A DNA stretch of 64,000 bases from Cyrtodaria siliqua (GCA_037043455.1 JAWPHD010002648.1:1-64000), one strand, 5' to 3'. Counted from the first letter of the stretch, positions 1 to 12,900 are shown. A program made the numbers and translations. The notes: generated by a model not told the origin, from the sequence alone.

Positions 1-584
1 TCCCGCGCTCAAGAAAGGATCTTGTAAGATGCAATTTATTCTTTACCGTATATATATATATGCACAGTCTGAATGAAAGCATTTTTTCATCAACAAAATT
101 GCATCTTTCTAGTCTTAAGAATATAGGCAAATACTGATTTCCATTTAATTTCCGCTTCAACCATATCTACGACATTTTGTAACGCAAGATTGTGCACAAA
201 ATATAGCTTTCGATTCCACATAGAGGAAAACGTCATTGCAAGGCTCACAACTTATAGCTTCATATAATGAATTTGCAAAATCGATGATGAAATATTAGTA
301 GTTGGTATAATACTTAAATGAAACGTAGCAGAAACATATATAATTAAAAAACATTTACGCAGCGAACAATGCATTTAATGCGTTATTTTCTTATGCTAGT
401 ATTGCATGCTACCTTCCTATAACTTTAACTATCGCATGTTTAAACAGATATTGCCACTTTTTCCTAATTGTGATAGTGGAAACCCATTTACTTAATGCAA
501 ACATATGTATAAACGTCAAACAGGAAATGCAGCTTTCACATAACATAGTAAACCCTAAAACACGCAAAAATACAATACACGTTA
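1..584. other. AT-rich non-coding stretch with a retroelement-end motif
   Basis: No gene is visible. At 516-575 there is a copy of a motif (AAACAGGAAATGCAGCTTTC and the following 40 bases) that recurs near 10037, 23285 and 31024 beside Penelope-like element ends, so this is probably a terminal fragment of that family or of a non-autonomous relative. The rest is AT-rich and unrecognised. Confidence 0.5.
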
Positions 585-716
585 TTGGGTGTGTTACTGA
601 CCCCCTACAGAAATATGTGGGATCAGTTAGATTTATAGGGGGCGAGGCGATAGCCGAGTCCCCTATACATCTGACTAACGCCACATATTTATGTAGGGGG
701 TCAGTAACAAACCCAA
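585..716. repeat. Palindromic foldback element, about 132 bp
   Basis: Two arms of roughly 55 bases are inverted copies with a few mismatches. The left arm starts TTGGGTGTGTTACTGACCCC and the right arm ends GGGGTCAGTAACAAACCCAA. About 18 bases of unpaired loop lie between them near 650. The structure interrupts a retroelement-end motif (516-575), so it is probably a small foldback MITE. Family unknown. Confidence 0.7.
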
Positions 717-954
717 AAACTGATTTATTGCTTCGAGCACCTTTTTTTAAGGTTAACGCTGATATTTAAACTATTTTAATGGAGCGTTAACGTCATTGAG
801 ACGTTCGCGCAGTTTGACGTCATGACGTTGACGGCACGACAGGTACAGTTTGGAAACATTACTAATTTACTTATTTTGTTTGTTACTAACGCCTTAAAGA
901 ACTATTTACAAATGATTTAAACTCTGAATCGGAATTGTAGTCCATATTGTTTTA

Positions 955-1004
955 GTGACCCTCTATGAAATCTACTGACCCACTATAGAATAATAGAGGG
1001 TCAC
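955..1004. repeat. Short hairpin, 12-bp perfect stem
   Basis: GTGACCCTCTAT at 955-966 is the exact inverse of ATAGAGGGTCAC at 993-1004, with a 26-base loop. The stem resembles the ends of the 585-716 palindrome (TGACCCCCTA), so the two may be related foldback repeats. Confidence 0.55.
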
Positions 1005-1096
1005 CATGTGACCGCTCTAATCCAATGAAATTCCTAGGATTTTGTTCGGGGTGCAATAAAAATGAATGATAATAATAATAAGGAATAATGGTATAT

Positions 1097-1172
1097 GACG
1101 TCACAAACACAAACAATGTTGACAATAAGGCTACCGCCGTAGCAAAACCAGGTTTAAACCAGGTTCTAGCTA
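1097..1172 (-). mobile_element. Penelope-like element 3' fragment
   Basis: Matches the 3' untranslated block seen in longer copies at 9290-9370 and 10140-10230: the CTACCGCC...GG...CAAAA block followed by a GTTTAAACCAGGTTCTAG-type sequence. Only this fragment of about 75 bases is present. Confidence 0.55.
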
Positions 1173-1799
1173 TCATAACACTTTGGAAGCGTACTGCATC
1201 ATTAGTGCTTGCGTAATGTAAAGCTGTCTGGAGATAATACATTTCATTTAATGTAATCAGATACATATTTGAGGATCAGACAGCAACGAAATTAACGCAC
1301 TGTTTATTCAATGAAAATTACGATAACGCGTTTAAATAGTATGTCTATCTAAGGAAAGTCTGCCTCTGTCATTAGAGCTAATTTCATTTGATACAATGAA
1401 ACCGACTCATGAAAGTCAAACGTCGAATTGCCTTCGGATTACGCTAACAACCAATACTAAACAACTAACCTTTTTACGAAATTGTGTCATTAAGCTATAC
1501 ATGCAATACAGTAAAAGTTAGGAGAACCTAATTCATTATTTAGATGTTTTAATTGTTTGTTGTTATAAAACTCCGTTCCAGTATACATTTATTTGCGTAA
1601 CTTTCATATTTGCAATTATATGTTAAAACTATGTGACTACGGACTAGGTAAAACAAAAACCATTGTGTTTGCATGTTATTATTTGTCAAGTACACTGCAT
1701 CAGTAATATACATGTATTTAAATGTATGATAGAATAAACAAAGAGAAAATGAAAACGTCAAATGGTATTACCTTGTTTTTACACATATGCAAACATATT

Positions 1800-1918
1800 G
1801 ATACACTACTACTATACTACTACATGTTCAATTACTACACTGTACTACTATTAATACTACTACTACTACAACTACTTCTACTACACTTACTACTACTACT
1901 ACTACTACTATTACTACA

Positions 1919-1957
<39 letters not shown>

Positions 1958-2130
1958 GCTACTACTTCTACTACTACTATACAACGACATGTTCTATTAC
2001 AACACTGTACTACTATTAATACTACTACTACTACTACACTTACTACTACTACTACTACTACTACTATTATTACTATAACTACAACTACTACTACTACTAC
2101 TACTATTACTATTATTACTACTACTACACT

Positions 2131-2162
<32 letters not shown>

Positions 2163-2472
2163 TTACTACAACTACTGTTATTACTACTGTCACTACTACT
2201 ACTGCTACTACTACTTCTACTACTACTATTACTACTACTACTACTACTACTGCTACTACTAAAACTACTACTACTACTACTGCAATATTACTACTACTAC
2301 TGCTACTACTCCTATACAACTACTACTACTACTATCTACTATCACTACTACTACTACGACAAATCCTATTACTACTTCTACTACTGCTGCAATACTGATA
2401 CTACCACTACTACTACTACTAAATCTACTACTACTACTATTATTACTGCCACCACCCCTACTACTACTACTT

Positions 2473-2517
<45 letters not shown>

Positions 2518-2530
2518 TTGCTACTATAAT
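1800..2530. repeat. Long (CTA/TAC)n trinucleotide microsatellite
   Basis: About 730 bases consist almost entirely of CTA/TAC triplets with scattered substitutions (TTA, ACA, TGC). Long low-complexity frames (poly-Leu on plus, poly-Val on minus) are an artefact of the triplet period. Two internal blocks near 1828 and 1995 repeat the same phrase (CATGTTCAATTAC / CATGTTCTATTAC), so part of the array was itself duplicated. Confidence 0.95.
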
Positions 2531-2547
2531 ACTGCTACGCCTAGCCC

Positions 2548-3035
2548 TGCCGTAGTTCGTGCAAAGGTTATATGTCCTTGGTTTTTCGCAAATGTTTTTC
2601 CCTATATATAATTCTGCTTTGTGAACGTGAATCTCTTAGAGCCCACATTTCGAAAATTGCTATTGTGAGTTCAAATAATCCCCTTTTAATATATACAATT
2701 TACGGAATTGACAGTATCCTAGTGATCCGGCACCTTTCATTGTCACAGTCTTAATACAGTGCGTGTGTGGTTGAATCATTAAATGAGATTCCACTAAAAT
2801 GAGCTATACTTTTACCTACATGTTATGTTAACTGTGATTGTGTATCCAGACGAGTGTGTTATGATGTAGAGATGCAGTATATCAGCGTGTGCTGCAGCTA
2901 TCCTTTTTAGGAAGTGAATGCATACGTTTGTTTTCTGTGTATCTCAACATAGCTAGGTGCCCTGCCGTAGTTCCTTTCAAAAGTTGTCTGTCCTTTGTTG
3001 TTCGCAAATATTTCTCCCTATACAGGTATAATATA
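2548..3035. repeat. Direct repeat pair
   Basis: A 65-base block starting CCCTGCCGTAGTTC near 2549 recurs near 2960, including the GTCCTT..TTCGCAAAT.TTTCTCCCTATA part. The two copies flank about 350 bases inside the left arm of the larger inverted repeat. Confidence 0.55.
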
Positions 3036-3368
3036 TAAATACCCTTCTAAACTTGACAATGCGATGTGAACATATTTGAATTCGACTGAAGTCCGTGTTG
3101 GTTCAAATGCGATATTCGTTATGTCAACGTTTGCGATATCTCATACTTTACTATTAAATATGTATATATCAGTGTAATTTGAGTTTGCTCCTCGTTGATT
3201 TTGTTTATCTACTAAAATAACTGTCATTCGATAAAAAAAGACCTCATTGATAGTGATTTAAATTTACAACATTTCAGACAACTAGGAAATTGACCGTTCC
3301 AAATGCCTGCTGTCTAATGTTTTATGTTTCTGGTTACGAATACTTTGCTTCCATTTATCAGTTATTCT

Positions 3369-3657
3369 CCTGTATATGTATATATACTACATATATGACA
3401 TCTCCATATACTACATATATGACATCTCCTGTATATGTATATATACTACATATACGACATCTCCATATACTACATATATGACATCTCCTGTATATGTATA
3501 TATACTACATATATGACATCTCCTGTATATATATATATACTACATATATGACATCTCCTGTATATGTATATACACTACATATATGACATCTCCTGTATAT
3601 GTATATATACTACATATATGACATCTCCTGTATATGTATATATACTACATATATGAC
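3369..3657. repeat. 35-bp minisatellite, about 8 units
   Basis: The unit is CTCCTGTATATGTATATATA followed by CTACATATATGACAT. Two units are shortened to a CCATATACTACATATATGACAT variant of about 22 bases. It is not a CRISPR array: there are no unique spacers and the units abut directly. Confidence 0.9.
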
Positions 3658-3879
3658 AGAATAAAAGAAATGTGTAAATAAAAGGAATAAATCTGAATAT
3701 TATAATGTTGTTTTTGTATCGAAGGTTTGTTATTGAAACATCTATAGTCTTACACCACTTTAAATACTACGTTTTACAAGTAATCCTATGTTGTCTTTCA
3801 TTTATCTACATAGATACGAACGGTGTTCATTATGTAATATCCCTGTACATATACTGTCACATATACTGAATAAATAGTG

Positions 3880-4330
3880 TAAAGGTGATCCATCGGAAGC
3901 AGCACACGCAAACAAAAAACAAAAGTAGCAGACTGTTAATGAGAGGTAATTACAAGATGAAACACTGCTCATGCTTCCTAGCACCGGCTTAAGCGATATT
4001 CTACTTTAAAGCAACATAAAATGGGCTTGATGATCCCAAAGGACCAGTAAATAATAACACTACTGATTTGTAGTCGCCAAACAGCACTAAACACACGCTA
4101 TTGTGCATGTCAATAAATATTGAAAGGGTGAAGCCTTGGAAGCAACAAATGCAAACAAGAGAAAAAAGTAGGAGACTCGGTTTTATTGAGTCTGTTCATG
4201 AGAGATAATTATAAGGTGCAACTCCTCTCACGCCTCCTAGAACCGAATTAAGCGATATATTTGAAGGCAACATAGGATGGGCTTGATGATCCCAACAGAC
4301 AGGTAAATAATAACTCTACTGATTTGTAGA
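3880..4330. repeat. Diverged tandem duplication related to family R1
   Basis: 3880-4090 and 4120-4330 are diverged direct copies. Both hold an AAGCGATAT...GGCTTGATGATCCCAA...GTAAATAATAAC module. The upstream part of the second copy (ACTCGGTTTTATTGAGTCTG...CTCACGCCTCCTAG) is a degenerate form of the R1 repeat found for example at 24700-25010. Confidence 0.55.
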
Positions 4331-4539
4331 AAACAAACGTATGCATTCACTTCCTAAAAAAGATAGCTGCAATGACGCCGATATACTGCATTTTACATCA
4401 TAACACACTCGTCTGGATACACAGTCACAGTTAACATATGCACGCATACATACGTATGAACTCACAATGGTAACTTTCGAAATGTGGGATCTAAGAGATT
4501 CACTTTTACGAAGCAGAATTATATATATGGCGAAATTGC

Positions 4540-5998
4540 ATCCACATCCCGTATGCAGACGGGTTCAACCTATCATATATATTTTAGACCACTGCACTGC
4601 ATTGGAAGTCTAAGTATGCTGCATGTTTGTAACGCTTTAAATGAACTTGAAGTCTTTATAGTCAACTAGCTTATAACAAAATAAGACAAATTTATAGTGT
4701 ATTAATTAGCCTTAGGGACCATCGAGCCCAGTATGTATGGCTTTAACGCAGACTACTGCTTAAGCCTGTGCTTGGTGTCGTGAGAATGAATAGACTAAAT
4801 CATACCGAGTCTAATAATTTACTCTCTTGTCTGTGTTTGTTGCCTCCAAGGGATTCCATTTTCAATATTATTTGTTTTTTAGCGATTTATGAGGCAACGT
4901 AATTCCTGGTTTATTGATACTGATACAATTTATATTTGTTTTCAGAGTTGCAATTTTCAATTTCCTATTTGCATTTGAGAATTGGTAACGCGCACCATTT
5001 TTTCATCCATAAATGTCGCCAAAAGTCTGTATATCTTATTATAAATAATGCTTAAGTTTTTTAGTAAGCTGTCACTTTCTTCCCATCATGTTAGATTTTA
5101 GACACCAGAATGAAACAGTTAAGCACGTCAATCTTATGGATTTTTCTCAGGACTCAGTATATTGCATATATTGAAAAACTGCAAATGATGACAAGTACGT
5201 GGTGTAGCCACTAAAACATATAACAAACACACACTACAGACGCGAGCTACATACCTGAATAAATACACGCATTGGGACGCATTCAACGAAACACAGTTTA
5301 CTTTGGTACTAGCAACCTCAGTAGATAAATATAATCCTCCGAGAACATAAATATGCTTCACGTGTCATAGTCTTAATGCTACTGCACGCTGCAGTTTAAA
5401 GTAAACATTGGCGGAAATTGAGCTTAGCTGTACCATTTGTCACTTTGAAACAAAACATTAATGAAAATCCTTGCAAGGAAATGAAAGCAACAAACCAAAT
5501 TGTATTGAAGAGGTAAGCATTGACTTTAACAAAATGATAAACAGAAATAAATCACAGGGCATAATACAATATATTGAGTAGCATGACGATCAGTTTGATT
5601 CTGAAATTACTTTTAATATATATTTTAAACAAAAACAGCATAATTACATGATACATGTAATATGCATTTTACATTTTCAATTTCCATTGTATTTGCTTAC
5701 AAATTGTTCAGCTTCGTTTCAGTTATTATATACGGTTTTTAAGTCGTTTATTGTGCACAAATAGTGTGTGTACTACATGTAATACAGTTTGTTAAAAATG
5801 TATATTGATCTAAATGCGAAGGGTTTGTAAAATATTATAAGATAAATGCAGTATTAAGCCCACTAATATTGATATACTCCTTCTGATTTATTACCAAACA
5901 AAGCACAAGTATACATGTCATATTTGTGTTACCCTATGTCATCTTGTTTTATACATCCAGTACATTGGACAATGCAACACTTGGTATGCTTTGAATTG
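4540..5998. repeat. Paralogous block 1, left part
   Basis: Aligns by eye with 32515-35445. Landmarks are TTTTAGACCACTGCACTGCA (4583) against 32550, the ATGGCTTTAACGCAGACTAC module (4736) against 33130, GAGGCAACGTAAT (4889) against 34111, and the ACACACACTACAGACGCGAG stretch (5227) against 34708. This copy lacks the Penelope-like 3' end and the MITE that interrupt the other copy, and so shows their empty sites. Translations through 5134-5361 and 34643-34840 look alike only because the DNA is duplicated; no gene is evident. Confidence 0.7.
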
Positions 5999-8436
5999 CT
6001 AGAGTGGAACCCTTTTGGGTTTGTGATGTCGTTTGCTTTATGGTTACTTTTGCCTTCTTGTTTGTCTGTTTGCATGTTTGTTTCTGTGTTTTGTGGTTGA
6101 CTGTCCTCCTTGAATGCTACTTTCCCTGTCCGATCTTTTCTTTGAAGTCCTCATGCAAGTTATGTTTAAACTGAAAGATAAAAAAGTATGTTTCAACTAA
6201 AAATATTATGCAACTTTTCATCGTCATATGATAACCTTTAAAACACAGAGACTAACACAGATTACAACCTTGATTTGAATTTGACTATCGATACTCGAAT
6301 ATAAACAATGTTGCATTTTTATTTGTACTGAGTATATTATATCGCTTTTGAGATATACGTACATTGGGAAAGGAAACGAGAGTATCAAACATGTTAGCTG
6401 TTTGAGTGAAACATCTTGAGATTAGAGACTTTTAACCTCGTTTCCGGTTTCCAAAAATCAAGGTCGCGTAGGAAGTAAAGATGGTATAGTTGTATAAAAG
6501 TTAGTACGGTATCTATGTCTTTCAGAATTAAAACATTTCAAGGTAGAAGAAATCGGGTCCGCTTGTTCTCAACGACACATCTAATACTAAACTCCCCCAT
6601 TTGATTGAATGAATTGACAACAGGTAATTGATGGCAAACTTTACCTTTGGACCTTTAGAATACAAATGCCGAATACGCTTCAATCAACGATCGATGTTAC
6701 GAGTGATGGAATGACCAGTCATGCTATGCAGCATTTTGAATGCTTACAATCACATTCCTTAGATGTGTTTATATCTTAACATGGTTAACGTCAGAACATA
6801 TTTTGTTATAGTTGAAACTAATATGCCTTATTGTTTGTTTCATACTAGCTATAGGCATTTCAATAAAATCTATACCTGTATTAAAATATAGTATTTGTGT
6901 GTTTAGTCTTATTGGGGTCAGACTAGTTTTCAAACTCGAAATTATTATTATAAGCAGTATGACCCAATTTAGTCAGCATTTGATGATGATGAAGGTGCTA
7001 TCGTGTAAACTGGCTAGATTGCATTTACTCAATAAATCAGGTGTTTCTTCGGTGATTCGTGACAAATGGAGTCCCACTGTTTTACTTGTTCATGCATTTG
7101 GAATATTTGTACATTTACCTAGTGTGTTGATAAAAACCTTATGAAAGACAAAATGGCGACACAACATAACACGGCAGCAGGTAGCATGTTCTTAAAATAA
7201 ATGTTTTAAGTTGCATAATATTCGATATTGGAAGTTTCCAAACTTAGACCAGTTTTGAGTAGCTTTCACAGACCACAGTAACCAAAAACACGACATAAAC
7301 AAAAAAATATAATTACAATGCTAAGGCCAAGAAACAAATAGTCATGTTTCAGGTTCCTGACCGACCCTATATTTTTCCCTGTTTCAAAAAAAGAAAAACG
7401 AAAACAAATCGCGATCTCTTGTGCCGCGATGATGACGATATTGTTTTCGTTCTGTATTCGTCAATGCTTTATTCCGACGGAAATACTGCGATTGGTGTAT
7501 CTCATTTGTTTACGCTTGTTTTTCACGGGCATTGGCTGCCGCAGCAAGGCTTATGGCCTTCAAGGTGAATAAATGCTGCCACCAAGAGGCCAGGAGTTAT
7601 ATTAGCTGTATTTGTTTTGCTGGAACAAGTTGGTGGTCAACCCAAATACTGTTAGAATCGTTTAATATTGTATAATTCAATTTCATGTTATTAAAATATG
7701 CAAATGCATTCAATTGAACTTAGTGTTCCATTTAATGTAATTAATATTTATGAAAATGTTAGATCTGGAAAACGTGTGTACTAGTTTTATGGATATTTGG
7801 ATTCTTAATCATAAATATTCTTAAGATTGCCTAAAGTCCCTTTAAATAAGATATAAATGTTGATTTTCGCAACATGCTCTCATACAGTTCTGAAATTGAT
7901 GGGTATTAAAATAAAAACAAATTATATCATGTATCATTGTTTTATTTGTTTTTAATAGAAAAGATTTTCATGACGAATAACATTAATGTGTTTCAATTCA
8001 CTTCTTTAACATATTTAATACTTCCAGTTTTAGAATATCAACATAATGAGCTGTGTGTACTTTTATGTACGTTGCATGTTTTATTGAAACAATATTCCAA
8101 ACAAATGCATGTTTGTCCTGCTCTGTGACGTTTCTTTCCCATCTTCATGTGATGAGTTCAACGTCCTTTTTGGAGCAATTTTAAATTATATGTATTAATA
8201 TATACATAATTGAGGCCCTCAAAAGCAGAGTTTAGAATTATGCTTTCTGGTTGCAATCCTTCGTGTAGTAAAAAAAAACACGACCTAACTACCCTATTTG
8301 TTTGAAGCAGGAAGCAGGAAACCTGAAACACTACTTTGTTTTTTCTTAGCCTAATAAGCAAGGCATGTAACATCACAAACACAAACGCGTCAAAAGCAAG
8401 TCAACATAGAGCATATTCATTGAAACAAGGCTCATA
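5999..8436. mobile_element. 2.4-kb insertion in paralogous block 1, holding retroelement fragments
   Basis: The paralogue at 35440-35480 reads straight through from the TTGGTATGCTTT block to TTAAATTCCAATACTCG, whereas here 2.4 kb intervenes. The insertion starts with a plus-strand Penelope-like 3' end (6000-6145, ending GTCCGATCTTTTCTTTG). It also contains a minus-strand 5' fragment of the same family at about 6545-6800, matching 12050-12200. An unrecognised somewhat GC-richer patch with a 74-codon frame is at 7344-7568. The rest is AT-rich without recognisable content. Confidence 0.55.
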
Positions 8437-8990
8437 ATGTTTTTTAAATTCCAATACTCGTTTATAACCATAAATATACACACGACTCCAACTGCCATAA
8501 CTATCAATTTTAGGACGGTTCAATTGTCCTAGAAACCTGTATAGATGCAAGATGATTACACTTGTGTAACAAACTCCAATCGCTATCAGTGAAAGACACT
8601 TTAGAAATATAGTTGTCCAAATGATTTTAGTCTTATTCAATCACGTAGAGCATGGAGCGAAACGTTTTGTCCGAAGAACGTGTTATTTCCATTAGGACGA
8701 TACAATTAATTCTCAATTTAAACGCAACGATGTAATCAAGTACTGATTGAAAAGTCAGTGTTGTTTAGGACGATATTATTGATATAAACAACAGATAGTT
8801 GAGGTAAATTGAGTTATACCGATGGTATTTTCATATGTTTAAGCAGTTGTCAACAATGTTCAATCTAAATAGGTTTTATGTATTACTTAAGCATAAACGA
8901 CGGAACCCTATATGTCGTAGCCATATTTTTAGAAGCACGTTTGAGAAGACAAGTTTGTCTAGTTATCATGTTTATTCTGAAAAACATTAA
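8437..8990. repeat. Paralogous block 1, right part
   Basis: Aligns with 35465-35985: AAATTCCAATACTCGTTTA, TTAGGACGGTTCAATTG, GTAATCAAGTACTGATTGAA and GCAGTTGTCAACAATGTTCA all recur in order in the second copy. No gene is seen. Confidence 0.65.
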
Positions 8991-9177
8991 TTGTCTTAGA
9001 TCTCAAATTTATTTTTGGTAATTATATCACCACCTGTTGACCAGTAAAAATGTCTAAGGAAAGAGTTACCATATACTGCATATTGTGTATATGCAGGTCC
9101 ATGACAAAAGGTTTATTTTTCCCTTTGGGATCATCAAGCACAATATGTGTGGTTTTAAAGTAGAAAATAAATATAAA

Positions 9178-9970
9178 AAAGATCGGACAGAGAAAGTAGC
9201 ATTCAAGGAGGACAGTCAACCACAAAACACAGAAACCAAACAAGCAAACAGACAAACAAGAAGGCAAAAGCAATAATTAATGCAAACGACATCACAAACA
9301 CAAAAAGGTTTACAATAGGGCTACCGCCTTGGAACGGTCAGTGGCAAAGTAGGCCACTGGGGTTTTAAACCGGTTCTAGAGTGCACCAAACCTCACACTT
9401 ACCCTACTGTCATCCCATTAAAACAGGACAGTGTAAATAAAGAAATCCCCGCCATGATCTAATCGCTAACCAACAAGGCAGCATCAATAGGCAATATAAG
9501 TAAAACACAAATATGCTCGTGTAAATATAATACAACCGAAAGCCACAATGAAGGTACTCAATGACTTGGCAGAACAGAAGCCAGAGCAGTAAGAGAATAA
9601 ACCATTAAGGGCACGACAAGAAAGATCATGGACAAACATCAAACGCCACCTTCCCAATGGGCTTTAGGTAGGCGTCATCATAGGGTCCACAGCCTGTCCG
9701 GTCATCGTACAATTAAAGAGGAAAGCATAGTGGCGAACTGAAAAAGGGTCCACCACGAAGCATGCAGTACGTTGTAAAATGATAGGGTCATAACCTCTTT
9801 TGATAAACTTTTTAACAAGTTTAACAAAGATAGTATGAAAGTGATCATGACCAAGAATCTTACGAAGTTTATAAATCACATCACCATAGAAGTCGGGTTG
9901 TGATAGTCCTTGTCGCAGAAGAGTCCTTAAATTACTTTTATATTTGGAAAGAAGATACTTCAGCTGGTGC
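9178..9970 (-). pseudogene. Penelope-like element, truncated 3' copy (last ~100 codons plus 3' UTR)
   Basis: On the minus strand the last part of the reverse-transcriptase ORF is recognisable at about 9970-9664. It contains a YKLRKILGHDHFHTIF stretch and a QRTACFVVDPF..RHYAFLFNC block, ending in the TGQAVDPMMTPT tail. The 3' untranslated region follows down to 9178, with the diagnostic blocks CATGGCGGGGATTTCTTTAT, ACCGTTCCAAGGCGGTAGCC and the terminal CTTTGTCCGATCTT-like end. The 5' end is missing and the frame is broken upstream, as expected for a 5'-truncated dead retrotransposon copy. Confidence 0.75.
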
Positions 9971-10036
9971 TAGAGGGAGAGATAGGTGTTGCATATTGTA
10001 TTAAGTGTCATGGACAGACTCAATAAAAATAAGTAG

Positions 10037-12900
10037 TCGAACAGGAAATGCAGCTTTCACAGAACACAGTCAATCCCAAAGCACGCAAAACGACAAACAT
10101 GAATGACAGTGTTAATAAGGCATTCAGGCAAATGATGTCACAAACACATAGAGAGTTGACAATAGGGCTACCGCCATGGAAAGGTCAGTGGCAAAAAAGG
10201 CCGCTAGGGGTTTAACCCAGGTTCTAGGGTACTCAAAACCTCACACTTACCCTACTTTCATCCCCAAAAAACGGGACGATGTAAATTAAAAATCCCCGCC
10301 ATGAACTATTTTCTAACCAACAAGGCAGCATTAATAGGCAATAATATTCAAGTAAAACACAAATATGCTCTGTTTTCTATAAATACAAAACACAATAGCG
10401 TAGAAAGCCATAATGAAGGTACTCAATGACTTGGCAGAAGCCAGAACAATAGGAACATAAACCATTGAGTGCACGACAAGACACGATTTCAGACAATATC
10501 AAACGTCACTGTCCGTTTGGGTTATAGGTAGAAGTCATCATAGGGTCCACAGCCTGTCCGGTCATCGCACAATTAAAGAGGAAAGCATTGTGGTGAACTG
10601 TAAACGGGTCCACGACCGAGCATGCAGTGCGTTTCAAAATGATAGGGTCATAACCTCCTTTGATAAATCTTTTAACACATTGAACAAAGATAGTAGGAAA
10701 GTGATCATGAACAAGAATCTTACGAGGTTTGTGTATCACGTTACCATAGATGTCCAGTTATGAGAGTCCTTGTCGCAGAATAGTTCTTAAATTACTTTAA
10801 TATTTGGAAAGAAGATCAGGGTTACGATAACAATTTCTTGCAAAGGTTTTATGAAGTTTATGGTAACGGTAGCCCTGATGGAGTAGCTTTCTAGTTATAC
10901 AAAGAGTACGAATATTAATGTCCTCAACTCGAGTACAAGCTCTAGAAAAATGAATAAGTTGAGGCACATAGACCCCATAAGAGGTTGCTCGGGGAACATG
11001 CCCATCCAAATGGGGATAATTAACAATATCATAAATAAAATCATCTCTCTTGTCATAAATTGTGCAAATTATCTCACCATTTTCAATAAAGAGATGTAAA
11101 TCGAGAAAAGAAGTGTTAGTATCAGACATATTAGATTTTTTAAGTCATTTATGATATATGCTATTAACGATAGCAGAAAAGAAAGGTTTGTAAATGTTCT
11201 ATATGCCATACAGATACCGAGAGGTGTCATTAAAGGTTCCAGTAACATCTGCCTGGGTATCTGGTGAAAGAGTCAAGATGACATCTCTATCATAGCAACA
11301 TAAAAAACAAATCTGCGACAAGGTGTGCACAGTTCGTACCTATAGCGATACCAACAGTTTGTCTATAAACGATAGTTCCATACCTGACGAAAATATTATC
11401 TAATAGAACAACTAAGTTAACAAATTGCATGGCAAGTCCACATAGTGTAATTGTCCAAACTGCTGATAGTAACAATCGTTTTAATATTATTACAGGCCAA
11501 ACATGTAGTATTTTCCCAGCAAAACTTGTTTTGAATGAGAGCAATAAGCTTGTCTTTAATAATGTTGTGTGGTAATGTTGTTTATGATAGAGAAAAATCA
11601 TAAGTACTTATAGATGAAGCTTCACGTTTATTGAAATTTTATCAAGAACGTCGCCTGAAGTTTTTAATAGACCAAAATAAAGTAATCCCATAGTTTTCAT
11701 AGGTATTGGCACAATATTGTATAACGTGATCATTAACTTCAGTAAAACAAGAATTCAAAAGTATGGAGATATTTGTAGCGGTGCAAGAACTAGAATTGGA
11801 AATAAAATGGGCTTTATATGGTTGTTTTTGTAATTAAGGAATCCAGTACATCGTTGGAAGTCTGTTTTGCTTTTCGTCTACTCCAGCCTTGAACATCTTG
11901 CACTGAGTGATATGCGTCAAAACAGCAGCATTTTATCAAATTGCGAAATGAAAACCTAGATCCAGGAGGAAGTAGGGAGGGGTTAGCCGTATAGAAGGTA
12001 TTAAGGGTCTCTATGATGTTAAACTAATCTTGTTCCAAGTAGAAACTACGCTAGGGTCAGTTTGTTCTCTACGACACCATCTAATACTAAATCATCAATG
12101 GAATTGGCGATCTTACCACGAAATACATTAAAATCAATCACAGAAGGCAATCTATACTTAGTACCTTTAGAAAACAAATGCCGAATACGTTTATCCATAA
12201 AAAAAAATGACCAGCACTGACATGACCGGCCGGAGCGTAGCACAATTTAGATGTTCTACACACGCACTCCTTATGAGTGTTATTTACTATATCAAGGTCA
12301 GACACTATTTTGTTGTAGTTGGAAATCAAATGAATAATTGTTTTTTTGTACTTGTAACACATTATAGGATTTTCGGAATTTTTAAATATTTTGGAATAGA
12401 GTTAACAACACGATTCTCTCGAAAAATACAATTAAACCAATGCCCTTATAAAGATAAAGAATTTTAAAAAAAATGTCTGACGCGATCACACTCCTTGTCA
12501 ATATCGGGTCGGAGAACATGTTGCGTATAGCATTGAATTATGGAAGCAGTGTTATACAAAGTATCAGTTTGAATGAAAATGTTGTCTGCTTTCTCGTCAA
12601 TCAGCTTAAGTGACAACATGGATAGAGAAGTGAGACAAGAAAGCATCGAGTGCTTTCCAGACTGTTTAAAAACAGTATGTAAATCAGCGACTGACATAGC
12701 TCTACGTGATTTCCGTTTGATGTTACTATAACGTCTACAACCATGAGATCTAGATTTACCCTTTCGAATGAAAAATATAGCAAAATTGTCAATAGAAGAC
12801 TCTTTTGAGATATTCCATTGTTGATAAATAGTATCATTAAGGCCCAGTGGAAATGGTGTCTGCAAGTTTTTCATCCACTTTAGTTCTGCTATAAACACAT
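10037..12900 (-). pseudogene. Penelope-like (Naiad-type) retroelement, longest RT copy, broken
   Basis: This minus-strand relic runs from just downstream of the endonuclease domain to the 3' UTR. In order: 12898-12464 encodes the N-terminal linker (WMKNLQTPFPLGLND, HSMLSCLTSLSML, IQCYTQHVLRP). 12362-12138 carries a CxC motif (Cys-Val-Cys codons at 12258-12266), diagnostic of the N-terminal GIY-YIG Penelope-like clade. About 11350-11290 has a degenerate RT motif GIAIGTNCAHLVADLFF. 11129-10797 has FLDLHLFIENG, YDKRDDF and PRATSYGVYVPQLIHFSR. 10739-10506 has the C-terminal block. The 3' UTR ends near 10037. Frameshifts and stops separate these pieces, so it is dead. Clade assignment rests on domain order plus the CxC motif. 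Confidence 0.75.

Larger units (their letters stand above)
2600..4525. repeat. Large inverted repeat enclosing 1.4 kb
   Basis: The left arm (about 2600-2945) is found inverted at about 4330-4525. Paired landmarks are ATGCATACGTTTGTTTTCTG (2920s) against its inverse near 4330, the GTATCCAGACGAGTGTGTTA block (2845) against 4400-4425, and AATCTCTTAGAGCCCACATT (2630) against 4475-4500. The spacer contains the 35-bp minisatellite and a diverged tandem duplication. It could be a foldback element or an old inverted duplication; no transposase is seen. Confidence 0.65.

Noticed and set aside
1722..2319. Long frames giving poly-Leu (plus) or poly-Val (minus)
   Set aside because: Pure consequence of the CTA/TAC triplet microsatellite; no start context or domain.
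3290..3660. CRISPR-like regular repeats
   Set aside because: Units of about 35 bp abut without unique spacers; a eukaryotic minisatellite.
5134..5361. Pair of similar frames at 5134-5361 and 34643-34840 as a conserved gene
   Set aside because: Similarity follows from duplicated DNA; no start, domain or codon-type conservation is evident.
7344..7568. 74-codon frame in a slightly GC-richer patch
   Set aside because: No domain and no splice context I can defend; inside a repeat-filled insertion.
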